NCBI RefSeq assembly: GCF_025753795.1
Contig: NZ_JAOWPS010000003.1
Coordinates: 744,001-808,000, forward strand
From: Mesorhizobium sp. YC-39
Lineage (GTDB): Bacteria; Pseudomonadota; Alphaproteobacteria; Rhizobiales; Rhizobiaceae
Length of the DNA: 64,000 nt
Direction of reading: 5' to 3'
Positions within the stretch are counted from its first letter, which is position 1. Every line of letters starts with the position of its first letter. Below the pieces are notes generated by a model that saw only the letters and a list, made by a program, of their open reading frames with translations, made no database searches and was not told the origin of the DNA. Position numbers and translations under genes: made by a program. This document shows positions 1-7,510 of this stretch, piece by piece.

Positions 1-532
1 GGCCGCCGGGCCTGCGGAAAGCGTCGAATGTCGCGCCGTCGAAGAGATGGTCGTTCAGCCATTTGGCGAAGCCGCTGCGGTCGTTGACGCCGCCATAGTA
101 GGCGCGCACGAGATTGACCGGCGAAATCCTTTCCCTGAGGTTGGCTTCCGCGTTCTGGATCAGGAAGCGCTCGCGAAAATCGCGGTAGCCGTCCTTGCCC
201 TTGTAGCCGAAATAGGCAGCAGCCACCGCGCCACCGGACGCACCCGAGATCATCCTGACATCATCGACCAGGGTGCGCCGCCGTGGCTGCTCGTCGATGA
301 CGATATCATCCAGCGCCCGCAAGACACCGTAGGAGAAGGCCGCAGCCCTTGTACCACCGCCGGAAAAGGCGAGACCGACCACGGTCGAGCCGTCGTCGCC
401 CGCATCGGGAAGGAAGGTCGGCGACGGCTGGCCGGCTTCGGGCGTGAAGACGTTGATCGGCCCGACATCGTCGGCGACGCAGCCGGCCAGAAGCACGGAG
501 GCCACAACGACACAGACAAGGCGAAACCGCAT
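1..532 (-). CDS. Patatin-like phospholipase lipoprotein (3' end lies beyond the window)
   Basis: The gene reads leftward off the window edge, so only the first 177 codons are seen. The N-terminus is a lipoprotein signal ending in LLAGC, with Cys18 the predicted lipidation site. The patatin signatures follow: an oxyanion-hole glycine run GGGTR (about residues 58-62) and the nucleophile elbow GASGG with Ser99. The Asp of the catalytic dyad would lie outside the window. Patatin-like enzymes are acyl hydrolases acting on lipids; this one is predicted to be anchored in the cell envelope. The ATG at 532 is chosen because it starts the signal peptide. Substrate is unknown. Confidence 0.85.
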   Translation of the reverse strand, partial: MRFRLVCVVVASVLLAGCVADDVGPINVFTPEAGQPSPTFLPDAGDDGSTVVGLAFSGGGTRAAAFSYGVLRALDDIVIDEQPRRRTLVDDVRMISGASGGAVAAAYFGYKGKDGYRDFRERFLIQNAEANLRERISPVNLVRAYYGGVNDRSGFAKWLNDHLFDGATFDAFRRPGG

Positions 533-632
533 CGAACTCCCCCAGCCTGCCCTCACACGCAAGCCGGGGCAGAACCTAGCCGCATTGCCGCGTCCGGCGC
601 AACCGGTCGCCTTGTAACAGATTGCAAGGCAT

Positions 633-657
633 GGAACCGAAGTCGCACCGACCCGTT
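633..657 (+). promoter_or_regulatory. EcfG-type general-stress promoter for the CsbD gene
   Basis: GGAAC (633-637) is followed by exactly 16 bases and CGTT (654-657). This matches the known alphaproteobacterial EcfG (RpoE2) consensus GGAAC-N16/17-CGTT. It ends 47 bases before the CsbD start, and CsbD proteins are typical members of this regulon. Confidence 0.75.
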
Positions 658-703
658 TGCCCTTTGCGGACGAAATCCCCGAAAATCCCAGGAGATGCGG
701 ACA

Positions 704-883
704 ATGGTGAACAAGGATCAGGTTGCGGGCGTGGCCAAGCAGGTCAAGGGCTCGGTCAAGCAAACCGCCGGCAAGGCCACCGGCAACCGGCAGACCGAGG
801 CCGAGGGCGCAGCCGACAAGATGGCCGGCAAGGTGCAGAAGGCCTATGGCGACGTGAAGGACAAGGTGAAGAAGGCGCTCTGA
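704..883 (+). CDS. CsbD family stress-response protein
   Basis: A 59-residue, lysine- and alanine-rich hydrophilic protein with the CsbD pattern: an N-terminal MVNKDQVAG, repeated K-G-(S/A) blocks (KQVKGSVKQTAGKATG) and a C-terminal VQKAYGDVKDKVKK. CsbD proteins are small stress-induced proteins of unclear biochemical function. The ATG at 704 is preferred because an AGGAG sits about 10 bases upstream; an in-frame ATG at 695 would add three residues but overlaps that ribosome site. An EcfG promoter lies upstream and an intrinsic terminator follows, so this is a monocistronic stress gene. Confidence 0.9.
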   Translation: MVNKDQVAGVAKQVKGSVKQTAGKATGNRQTEAEGAADKMAGKVQKAYGDVKDKVKKAL

Positions 884-910
884 TTAGGTATTTGCCCCAC
901 GGCGACAACG

Positions 911-934
911 AAGGCGGCTTAGGCTGCCTTTTTT
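911..934 (+). terminator. Intrinsic terminator after the CsbD gene
   Basis: An 8-bp stem (AAGGCGGC with GCTGCCTT, one G-T pair) and a TTAG loop are followed by a T-run. It lies 27 bases after the CsbD stop. Confidence 0.8.
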
Positions 935-953
935 GTTATGCTTCTTGTTCCTG

Positions 954-1000
954 TGCATGTCGTTATCGCAAAACCGCTGTGCACTTTTGCGCGACATGCA
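954..1000. repeat. Stop-abutting palindromic element, copy 1
   Basis: A 47-base imperfect palindrome with 9-bp outer arms TGCATGTCG and CGACATGCA and an inner CAAAA/TTTTG pairing. It begins at the base immediately after the stop codon of the minus-strand metallophosphoesterase gene. A second copy at 63277-63322 has the same position relative to uvrC. It may act as a 3' hairpin or terminator; its mobility is unknown. Confidence 0.75.
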
Positions 1001-2128
1001 CTAGAAGCTCTTTGAGAAAGCGTTGGTGAAGGCGACTTCGCCGTGGTCGCCGGTTGCCTCGCCCAGCACCACATCCATGCTGTCATTGGTCACCCGCGCC
1101 AGCGCGAAGCCGCCCATATAGGCGGCTTTCGGCTTGAACAGATCGACTCCGTCGGCGCGATAGATCATAGGCACCTCATGCTGGTGGCCGTGAAAGATGG
1201 CGATGACATTATAGCCCTTCAGCGTTGCCAGCAGCGCCTGCCGGTCCGCTTCGCTCCACCAGTGCGGCGCGCCGGCGCCATCATCGTCAAAGGTCGTTTT
1301 GGCCGGATCCCACCGTTCAATGGAGAAGGTATCCCAGCCATAGTGCTGGAACAGGATGACGGGGCGGCCGTCGCCGGCATAGGTAGCCAGATCCTGCTTC
1401 AGCCATGGCAGGCTGGAGACCGCGCCGTGGCCGGTGTCGCCGGCGAAGCGGTGCGTCTGGATAAGATGCAGGCCACCCCAGTCCCAGGAATAGCAGTCGG
1501 TGTCGACATCGTATTCGGTCGCCGGCACCGGCGGCTTGAAAAACACGCCCGGGCGGTGGTTGACTTCGACATAGTCGCGCAATTCGCGCCGATACCAGTC
1601 GACATGAGGTGGCGGGCCATTCTGGTCGAGATCATGGTTGCCGAGCCCGACATAGACCGGCATATGCACGCGATCGGGGCCGACGCCTTGCTGATAGCGC
1701 TGGCTGAACTGGAGAAGCTGCGTGCCCTCGCTTGGCTCTGTGATCTGGCCGCCGCCATCGTCGGTCATGTCACCGCCGACGACGAGGCCAAGCGGCGTGG
1801 CGATGCGGCTGCCGGCCGAGCGCAAGCCGGTGGCGACGCCGCCGATTTCGGCAGGCCATTGCTTGTCGCTGATGCCGTTCAAAGCGGCGACACTGCGCAG
1901 CAAGGCAGCGTCGGTCTTGCCTTCCTGCTGGCAATTCGGGCTCAAGCCGCTGGCCATGCGACAGGCATGGACATCGGCGATGAACAGGAAAGTGGCGTCG
2001 ATGGACTGAATGCGCTGCCCGGTCTGACTGAGCGCCGGGCGCGCAACGAAGCCTGCTGCAGCAAACCCTGCCGCTTGCGCCAGGAAGCAGCGCCGGGAGA
2101 CCGATTTCGACGAGCGGCAATTCTTCAT
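1001..2128 (-). CDS. Secreted calcineurin-like metallophosphoesterase
   Basis: A 375-residue protein with a Tat-like leader (SRRCFLAQAAG, residues 11-21) and the full set of metallophosphoesterase metal-binding motifs: ADVHA (Asp52, His54), GGDMTD, GLGNHDLD and FHGHQHE near the C-terminus. The family hydrolyses phosphomono- or diesters with two metal ions; the substrate cannot be read from sequence. The start at 2128 is chosen to open with the signal peptide; an ATG 15 codons upstream is also in frame. The gene is convergent with CsbD and its TAG stop abuts a palindromic repeat. Confidence 0.85.
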   Translation of the reverse strand: MKNCRSSKSVSRRCFLAQAAGFAAAGFVARPALSQTGQRIQSIDATFLFIADVHACRMASGLSPNCQQEGKTDAALLRSVAALNGISDKQWPAEIGGVATGLRSAGSRIATPLGLVVGGDMTDDGGGQITEPSEGTQLLQFSQRYQQGVGPDRVHMPVYVGLGNHDLDQNGPPPHVDWYRRELRDYVEVNHRPGVFFKPPVPATEYDVDTDCYSWDWGGLHLIQTHRFAGDTGHGAVSSLPWLKQDLATYAGDGRPVILFQHYGWDTFSIERWDPAKTTFDDDGAGAPHWWSEADRQALLATLKGYNVIAIFHGHQHEVPMIYRADGVDLFKPKAAYMGGFALARVTNDSMDVVLGEATGDHGEVAFTNAFSKSF

Positions 2129-2260
2129 GCACTGAAATTCGCATGACCAGAGCCCTGCCGTCCAGTCTCGCACGGAATTCCCCGGCCATCGACAGCGTGG
2201 CGTCAGTCTGGCATTTCTTTCGGACTAACGCCCAAGTTGTGAAGAAGAGAGGAGGCCCTC

Positions 2261-2854
2261 ATGAGAGTTGCCGCCATCGGCATTACACTTGTCAACCTCG
2301 CTGCGGCGAGCGCCGCGCACGGCGCCGAATGCATCGACGCCAAGGCCGCCAAGGCCGGTTTCATCCTTTCGAAGCCCGGCATAAGCAGTGAGTTTCGACC
2401 CGCGGCTGGCGGAATGATGCATATCGCCAACACATACGAATCCGCCTCGCCGCAGACGCAATTCCTGTTTGGCGGTCTGATTGAGGTGTTTCGCGACAGC
2501 AATACAGGTCAGCTTGCGATGATCCCGTTTTCCGATCTCAGAAAGCTGTTTCCGCTCAAGGCAGGGGCGAAAAGCAAGACGATTTTCGTTCGCCTGGCGC
2601 CAAACAAGCAGCCGAAAGGCACGGAGACGCTGGAACTCGCCGTCAGAGGCAAGGAGACGTTCAGCCTGGGTTCCTGCAAATACAATGTGCTGGCCGTCAA
2701 GGAGACGACAAAGAACCAGGACGGCGAAACACTGGATGAATTCACCGCGCTCTACGCGCCCGACCTGCAGGCCGTTCTCGCCAAACGCTATGACGAGGGC
2801 ACAAGCGCCGAAAGCGTGGTTGGATATGAGGTGATAAAGCCGCTGGCGAAATAG
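2261..2854 (+). CDS. Secreted protein of unknown function
   Basis: A 197-residue protein that I do not recognise. It begins with a clear Sec signal (MRVAAIGITLVNLAAASAAHG, cleavage likely after AHG) and has a strong AGGAGG ribosome site eight bases before the ATG. The mature part has no membrane segment and has two cysteines (in AECID near the N-terminus and in GSCKYN near residue 138), possibly forming a disulfide. Composition suggests a soluble periplasmic protein. It is divergent from the metallophosphoesterase and tail-to-tail with the TetR gene. Confidence 0.75.
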   Translation: MRVAAIGITLVNLAAASAAHGAECIDAKAAKAGFILSKPGISSEFRPAAGGMMHIANTYESASPQTQFLFGGLIEVFRDSNTGQLAMIPFSDLRKLFPLKAGAKSKTIFVRLAPNKQPKGTETLELAVRGKETFSLGSCKYNVLAVKETTKNQDGETLDEFTALYAPDLQAVLAKRYDEGTSAESVVGYEVIKPLAK

Positions 2855-2901
2855 GGGCTTTGAAGGTGATTGGACAGAGGCAGCGTGCCGTCACCTCGGC
2901 A

Positions 2902-3588
2902 TCAAAGGGATCTTGGCGCCAGCAGCACCCGGCGACGTCGCTTCGCTCCGCTCCTGGAGGTTGGGGAAGCTCCCTGCTCCAGCGCGTTCAGGCAATCGCG
3001 CAGCACGCCGGCGTCCTGCGCTGTCTTGGCCATCGACATGGCGCCGGAATAGGTAGCCACCGCGAGTGCCGCGAAGCGCTGCGCATCGGTGCCTTGCTCC
3101 CCGCCTGCCTGCTGGTCTGCTCCGACCTTGTCGGCGATGGCCTGGCGCCATGCGGCAAAGATGCCGGCAAGGGCGATACGGAAATCCGGATCGGCGAGCG
3201 ATAATTCATGCGCCAGATTGTTGAGCTGGCAGCCGCGCACGAAACCTTGCCGTTCCAGCTCTGTCGCCACGGCCTCGAACACCGTGCGCACGCCCTCGCG
3301 GGCCGAGCCCGCCGCCTGCATCGGCGCGATCCAGGTCTCTTCGACGGCGGCCGCCACCCGCTCCTCGATCACGGCCAGTGCCAGTGCCTTCTTGGTGGGG
3401 AAATGGTGGTGCAGCGCGCCACCGGTGACGCCTGCCGCAGCCATCAGGTCGCCGATGCTTGAGGCGTGATAGCCGCGCGCCTGGAACGATGCTTCGGCGA
3501 CATCGAGCACGCGTTTGCGCATGCCTTCGGGATCGTTGGTGCGTTTTTTGTGCCGCCGTGTTGCGGGAGACTTGTTCTCTGCTGACAT
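2902..3588 (-). CDS. TetR/AcrR family transcriptional regulator
   Basis: A 228-residue protein with an N-terminal TetR helix-turn-helix: ASFQARGYHASSIGDLMAA followed by the recognition helix and ALHHHFPTKKALALAVI. The C-terminal ligand domain resembles the LmrA/YxaF type. It is transcribed away from a NIPSNAP-domain gene; two palindromes with AAAACAG arms fill the gap between them and are the likely operators. It probably represses both itself and the neighbour. AGGAG lies directly against the ATG, which is unusually tight, so the ATG of MRKRVLDVA could be an alternative start. Confidence 0.9.
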   Translation of the reverse strand: MSAENKSPATRRHKKRTNDPEGMRKRVLDVAEASFQARGYHASSIGDLMAAAGVTGGALHHHFPTKKALALAVIEERVAAAVEETWIAPMQAAGSAREGVRTVFEAVATELERQGFVRGCQLNNLAHELSLADPDFRIALAGIFAAWRQAIADKVGADQQAGGEQGTDAQRFAALAVATYSGAMSMAKTAQDAGVLRDCLNALEQGASPTSRSGAKRRRRVLLAPRSL

Positions 3589-3610
3589 CTCCTAGAGATA
3601 GCAGATTGAC

Positions 3611-3634
3611 AAAACAGGACAACCGGTCTGTTTT
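3611..3634. promoter_or_regulatory. Palindromic operator 1 for the TetR regulator
   Basis: A 24-base imperfect palindrome with arms AAAACAG and CTGTTTT. It follows a TTGACA (3606-3611) that could be a -35 element for the NIPSNAP gene, so binding here would block that promoter. Confidence 0.7.
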
Positions 3635-3635
3635 A

Positions 3636-3659
3636 AAAACAGGATGATCACCCTGTTTT
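3636..3659. promoter_or_regulatory. Palindromic operator 2 for the TetR regulator
   Basis: A second 24-base palindrome with arms AAAACAGG and CCTGTTTT around an ATGATCAC core, repeating the arms of operator 1 at a 25-base spacing. It ends 11 bases before the NIPSNAP start codon. Confidence 0.75.
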
Positions 3660-3670
3660 GGAGTCGAGCG

Positions 3671-4438
3671 ATGAACCTGCCCCTGAATGCGCCGCCGAAA
3701 TCCCGCCTCAACGCCTCGCCTGTCGTCGAACTCAGGCAATATGTGCTGAAACCCGGCCAGCGCGAGACGCTGATCGGCATCTTCGACGGCAAGCTGATCG
3801 AGGGCCAGGAGGCGGCCGGGATGACCATCATCGGCCAGTTCCGCGATCTCGACCGCCCCGATATGTTCGTCTGGCTGCGCGGCTTCGACGGCATGGTTGC
3901 GAGGAAGGACGCACTGACCGCCTTCTACGGAGGGCCGGTATGGGCTGCCTGGCGCGACGCCGCCAACGCGACGATGATCTCGTCAGACGATGTGTTGTTG
4001 CTGAAACCAGCATGGCCAGGCGCTGGCTTCGATCTGCCGGGTTCGCGACGAGCAGGTTTTCCCGGCAACGAAAAGACAAGCGGGGACAGCCGCTTGGCGG
4101 ACATTGTTGTCATCCGGATTCATCATTTGCGACCGGGCACGGAGACCGATTTTGCCAAAGACTTCGCGACCGAAGCCGTGCCGGTGCTTGATGCACTCGG
4201 TGCAAAACTGCTGGGCGCCTTCGTCAGCGAGCATGCCGAGAACAGCTTTCCGCGCCTGCCGGTTCGGGCTGGCGAAAATGTCTTCCTCGCCGTCACCGGT
4301 TTCAACAGCATCGAGGCGCATGCCCGCCATGAAGCGGCCCTTGCGGCCTCGCCCGAATGGCAGGCGCTACAAGCAGACCTGGCAAGACCGATCGAGACTT
4401 TGCGGCTGTCGCCGACCGCGCAATCGCTGCTCGGTTGA
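3671..4438 (+). CDS. NIPSNAP family protein
   Basis: A 255-residue protein. The N-terminal half carries the NIPSNAP pattern: VVELRQYVLKPGQRETLIGIF, IIGQFRDLDRPDMFVWLRGF and the FYGGPVWAAWRDAANATM block. The C-terminal half (VVIRIHHLRPGTETDFAKDF onward) looks like a second ferredoxin-like, NIPSNAP-related repeat. Family members are dimeric alpha/beta-barrel proteins without an established common reaction. It is probably controlled by the divergent TetR gene through the two operators in its promoter. Confidence 0.8.
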   Translation: MNLPLNAPPKSRLNASPVVELRQYVLKPGQRETLIGIFDGKLIEGQEAAGMTIIGQFRDLDRPDMFVWLRGFDGMVARKDALTAFYGGPVWAAWRDAANATMISSDDVLLLKPAWPGAGFDLPGSRRAGFPGNEKTSGDSRLADIVVIRIHHLRPGTETDFAKDFATEAVPVLDALGAKLLGAFVSEHAENSFPRLPVRAGENVFLAVTGFNSIEAHARHEAALAASPEWQALQADLARPIETLRLSPTAQSLLG

Positions 4439-4527
4439 AGTTCATACGCTGAGATAGGCCGACGGCTTGACCTTGGCTGCCGGCATGCGGCGCTCCAGCC
4501 GTCACGAGGCGCGACTGGGAGCTGCTT

Positions 4528-4894
4528 ATCTCCCCCCTCGAGGGGGAGATGGCCGGCAGGCCAGAGGGGGTCGCCTCGCGTAGAGCACCAGCCCCTCCTC
4601 TGTCGATAAGGAGAGTCGCGCCAAGTCGCACGGACCCCCTCTGTCGCCTTCGGCGACATCTCCCCCTCGAGGGCAGGGCCATCGCATATGGCGCTCCCCC
4701 ACTCCGTCTCGGCTTCGCCGAGCCACCTCTCCCCCACATTCGTGGGGGAAGAGGAAATGCCAACCGCCGAGGTTGCTGCCTTGAAAAGCTTGGGTTTCCT
4801 CTCCCCCATGGACATGGGGGAGAGGTGGCCGCGCAGCGGCCGGAGTGGGGGCTGGCGCTGCCATATGCGATAGCCCTGCCCTCGAGGGGGAGAT
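4528..4894. repeat. Nested intergenic palindromes (mosaic repeat region)
   Basis: Most of the 562-base gap before fumC is nested inverted repeats. Visible pairs: a palindrome centred on CCCTCGAGGG at 4528-4550; CAGAGGGGGTC at 4562-4572 with its complement at 4633-4643; a long pair at about 4657-4697 and 4850-4894, both containing the CTCGAGGGCAGGG and GCATATGGC words; and inside this, CTCTCCCCCA arms near 4728 and 4800. Such mosaic elements are common between rhizobial genes. No coding capacity is supported here. Confidence 0.75.
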
Positions 4895-5000
4895 GCCAGC
4901 GCCTTCAACCGATTTGCATCACCGGCGTCCGCAATCTCCGCTTGAAGCCTTTTGTGCAACGCGATACGCCGTTGCCGAATTCGACAGACCGGAGAGACAA

Positions 5001-6398
5001 GTGAGCGCGCCAAAGACCAGAACCGAAACCGATACATTCGGTCCCATCGAGGTCGCCGCCGACCGTTATTGGGGCGCGCAGGCGCAGCGTTCGCTTGGCA
5101 ACTTCAAGATCGGCTGGGAAAAGCAACCGGTCTCGATCGTGCGCGCGCTTGGCATCGTCAAGCGGGCGGCTGCCGAAGCCAATATGGAGCTGAAGCGGCT
5201 CGATCCGGCGATCGGCAAGGTCATCATCGAAGCCTCGCAGGAGGTCATCGACGGCAAGCTGAACGAGCACTTCCCGCTGGTCGTCTGGCAGACTGGCTCG
5301 GGTACGCAGTCCAACATGAACGCCAATGAGGTGATTTCCAACCGGGCGATCGAACTTTTGGGAGGCGTCCTGGGGTCGAAGAAGCCGGTGCACCCCAACG
5401 ACCATGTCAATATGAGCCAGTCGTCGAATGACACCTATCCGACGGCCATGCATATCGCCTGCGCGGAGCGCATCGTGCACGACCTCTTGCCAGCGCTGAA
5501 GCATCTGCACAAAGCACTCGAGGCCAAGACAAAGGCGTTCGCTCACATCATCAAGATCGGCCGCACCCACACCCAGGACGCCACGCCGCTGACGCTTGGC
5601 CAGGAATTCTCCGGCTATGCCGCGCAGGTCGCATCGTCGATCAAGCGCATCGAGTTGACGCTGCCCGGCCTGCAGGAACTGGCGCAGGGCGGCACGGCCG
5701 TCGGCACCGGGCTCAACGCCCCGGTCGGCTTCGCCGAAAGGGTGGCGGACCGTATCGCCGCCATCACCGGCATCGCTTTCGTCACCGCGCCGAACAAGTT
5801 CGAGGCGCTGGCGGCCCATGATTCCATGGTGTTTTCGCATGGCGCCATCAACGCCTGCGCCGGCGCCCTGTTCAAGATCGCCAACGACATCCGTCTGCTC
5901 GGCTCCGGCCCGCGCTCCGGCCTCGGCGAATTGTCGCTGCCGGAAAACGAGCCGGGCTCCTCGATCATGCCTGGCAAGGTCAACCCGACCCAGTGCGAGG
6001 CGTTGACGCAGGTCTGCATCCAGGTGTTCGGCAACAATGCCGCGGTGACCTTCGCCGGCAGCCAGGGCCATTTCGAGCTCAACGTATACAATCCGCTGAT
6101 GGCCTATAATTTCTTGCAGTCGGTGCAGCTTCTGGCCGACGCCTCGATCTCGTTCACCGACAATTGCGTCGTCGGCATCGAGGCGCGGGAGGACAATATC
6201 AAGGCGGCGCTCAACCGCTCGCTGATGCTGGTGACGGCGCTGGCGCCGACCATCGGCTACGACAACGCCGCCAAGATCGCCAAGACCGCGCACAAGAACG
6301 GAACCACGCTGCGCGAGGAGGCTTTGGCCACCGGGCTGGTCAGCGAGGCCGATTACGACCGGCTAGTGCGGCCGGAAGACATGACGCATCCGGGGTAA
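5001..6398 (+). CDS. fumC: Class II fumarate hydratase
   Basis: A 465-residue fumarase of usual length (Escherichia coli FumC is 467). It converts fumarate and malate in the TCA cycle without an iron-sulfur cluster. Visible hallmarks: [14 protein letters not shown], the substrate loop [24 protein letters not shown] with the catalytic His, and the superfamily signature [11 protein letters not shown]. The start is a GTG at 5001 with GGAGAGA six bases upstream; the frame stays open further upstream but that part lies in palindromic repeat sequence and is unlike the family. Confidence 0.97.
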   Translation: MSAPKTRTETDTFGPIEVAADRYWGAQAQRSLGNFKIGWEKQPVSIVRALGIVKRAAAEANMELKRLDPAIGKVIIEASQEVIDGKLNEHFPLVVWQTGSGTQSNMNANEVISNRAIELLGGVLGSKKPVHPNDHVNMSQSSNDTYPTAMHIACAERIVHDLLPALKHLHKALEAKTKAFAHIIKIGRTHTQDATPLTLGQEFSGYAAQVASSIKRIELTLPGLQELAQGGTAVGTGLNAPVGFAERVADRIAAITGIAFVTAPNKFEALAAHDSMVFSHGAINACAGALFKIANDIRLLGSGPRSGLGELSLPENEPGSSIMPGKVNPTQCEALTQVCIQVFGNNAAVTFAGSQGHFELNVYNPLMAYNFLQSVQLLADASISFTDNCVVGIEAREDNIKAALNRSLMLVTALAPTIGYDNAAKIAKTAHKNGTTLREEALATGLVSEADYDRLVRPEDMTHPG

Positions 6399-6426
6399 GC
6401 TAGTATCGTCGATGTAACCATGTGAA

Positions 6427-6444
6427 CGATCTGTCGCCAGATCG
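6427..6444 (+). other. Hairpin downstream of fumC
   Basis: CGATCTG and CAGATCG form a perfect 7-bp stem with a TCGC loop, 28 bases after the fumC stop. It lacks a good T-run, so it may be a weak terminator or a 3' stabilising hairpin. Confidence 0.35.
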
Positions 6445-6511
6445 ACGTCTTTGGTGAACAGTCGGGCTCCTCTATCTCAGGAGGGATTGTAACCTTCCGG
6501 AGAGACCCGCC

Positions 6512-6934
6512 ATGTCCATCAACACTTCAGTTGCCGCTTCCGGCACCACATCCAACAATTCCGTCACGATCCTGCTCGGCCGCATCCTGCTGTCCGTCAT
6601 TTTCCTGCTTTCCGGTTTCGGCAAGCTCACCGCGATTGCCGGCACCGCTGGCTATTTCGGCAGCCTCGGTCTGCCGCTGCCGACCGTAACCGCCATTGTC
6701 GTCGGCCTGATCGAGCTGGTCGGCGGCCTTGCCATCCTGGTCGGCTTCCAGACGCGAATCGCAGCCTGGGTGCTGGCGATCTTCACCGTCGCCACGGGCC
6801 TGGTTGCCCATACCGGCTGGGCCGATCAAATGCAGATGATCAGCTTCATGAAGAACCTGGGGATTGCCGGCGGCTTCCTCGTGCTGGCTTCCTCGGGCGC
6901 CGGCTCGCTCTCGGTCGACGCCAAGCGCGGCTAA
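6512..6934 (+). CDS. DoxX family membrane protein (copy 1)
   Basis: A 140-residue integral membrane protein with about four transmembrane segments. DoxX features seen: LGRILLSVIFLLSGFGKL, GYFGSLGLPLP, and the helix VVGLIELVGGLAILVGFQTR. DoxX proteins are small membrane proteins whose exact roles vary, some linked to redox or sulfur metabolism. GGAGAGA lies a few bases before the ATG. A perfect terminator palindrome follows, then a second DoxX gene of the same length, so the two arose by tandem duplication. Confidence 0.88.
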   Translation: MSINTSVAASGTTSNNSVTILLGRILLSVIFLLSGFGKLTAIAGTAGYFGSLGLPLPTVTAIVVGLIELVGGLAILVGFQTRIAAWVLAIFTVATGLVAHTGWADQMQMISFMKNLGIAGGFLVLASSGAGSLSVDAKRG

Positions 6935-6957
6935 AACAGACCGGAGATTTCCACGGC

Positions 6958-6989
6958 AAAAGGGGCGCGGAATTTTCCGCGCCCCTTTT
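6958..6989 (+). terminator. Intrinsic terminator after DoxX copy 1
   Basis: A perfect 32-base palindrome: AAAAGGGGCGCGGAA pairs with its complement, ending in a T-run. The A-rich start makes it potentially bidirectional. Confidence 0.9.
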
Positions 6990-7077
6990 TCGTTGTCTGT
7001 GCATGCGCCCCGACCTGCAGTGTCTGCTAGACTGGATACCTGAACAGGCCAACCCGTCCGCCGAAACGGAGGTGACC

Positions 7078-7500
7078 ATGCCTCGTAATGTGCTGCTTCT
7101 CATGTCCCGGCTGCTGCTCGCCGCGCTGTTTGTCCCGTCCGGATTCCACGCGCTTGCCGATATTGCCGGCACCTCAGGCTATTTTGCCGGGCTCGGCCTG
7201 CCGCTGCCGACGCTTGTGGCCTGGGCGACCGGCCTGTTCGAGCTGATCGCCGGGCTCGCCATAGCAGTCGGTTTCAAGACGCCGATCGTGGCGCCGCTGC
7301 TCGCCGCCTTTTGCATTGCCGCCGGCTTCATTGGCCATTACGGCCAAGGCGGCGGCGATCCGACGCTGACGTTCCTGCATTCACAGATGCTGATGAAGGA
7401 CATTGCCATCGCTGGCGGTTTTCTGGCGCTGGCGATGGCAGGCGCCGGGGCGTACTCAATCGACGGTCGAGCGTTTGGAATCGGCGCCGACGTCACGTGA
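7078..7500 (+). CDS. DoxX family membrane protein (copy 2)
   Basis: A 140-residue DoxX protein with the same layout as the gene before it: LLMSRLLLAALFVPSGFHAL, GYFAGLGLPLPTLVAWATGLFEL and a C-terminal hydrophobic helix. GGAGGT sits a few bases before the ATG at 7078; an upstream in-frame ATG would add a non-family N-terminus. The terminator between the two copies means they are probably transcribed separately. It is convergent with ppx. Function is not assignable beyond the family. Confidence 0.87.
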   Translation: MPRNVLLLMSRLLLAALFVPSGFHALADIAGTSGYFAGLGLPLPTLVAWATGLFELIAGLAIAVGFKTPIVAPLLAAFCIAAGFIGHYGQGGGDPTLTFLHSQMLMKDIAIAGGFLALAMAGAGAYSIDGRAFGIGADVT

Positions 7501-7510
7501 CCGAAACGAC

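Noticed and set aside
47-703. Long plus-strand open frame leading into the CsbD gene
   Set aside because: It is antisense to the patatin-like gene, has no domain before the CsbD part, and the CsbD start has its own ribosome site and promoter.
4845-5000. N-terminal extension of fumC
   Set aside because: The extra residues lie in palindromic repeat sequence and do not resemble fumarase; GTG 5001 has a good ribosome site.
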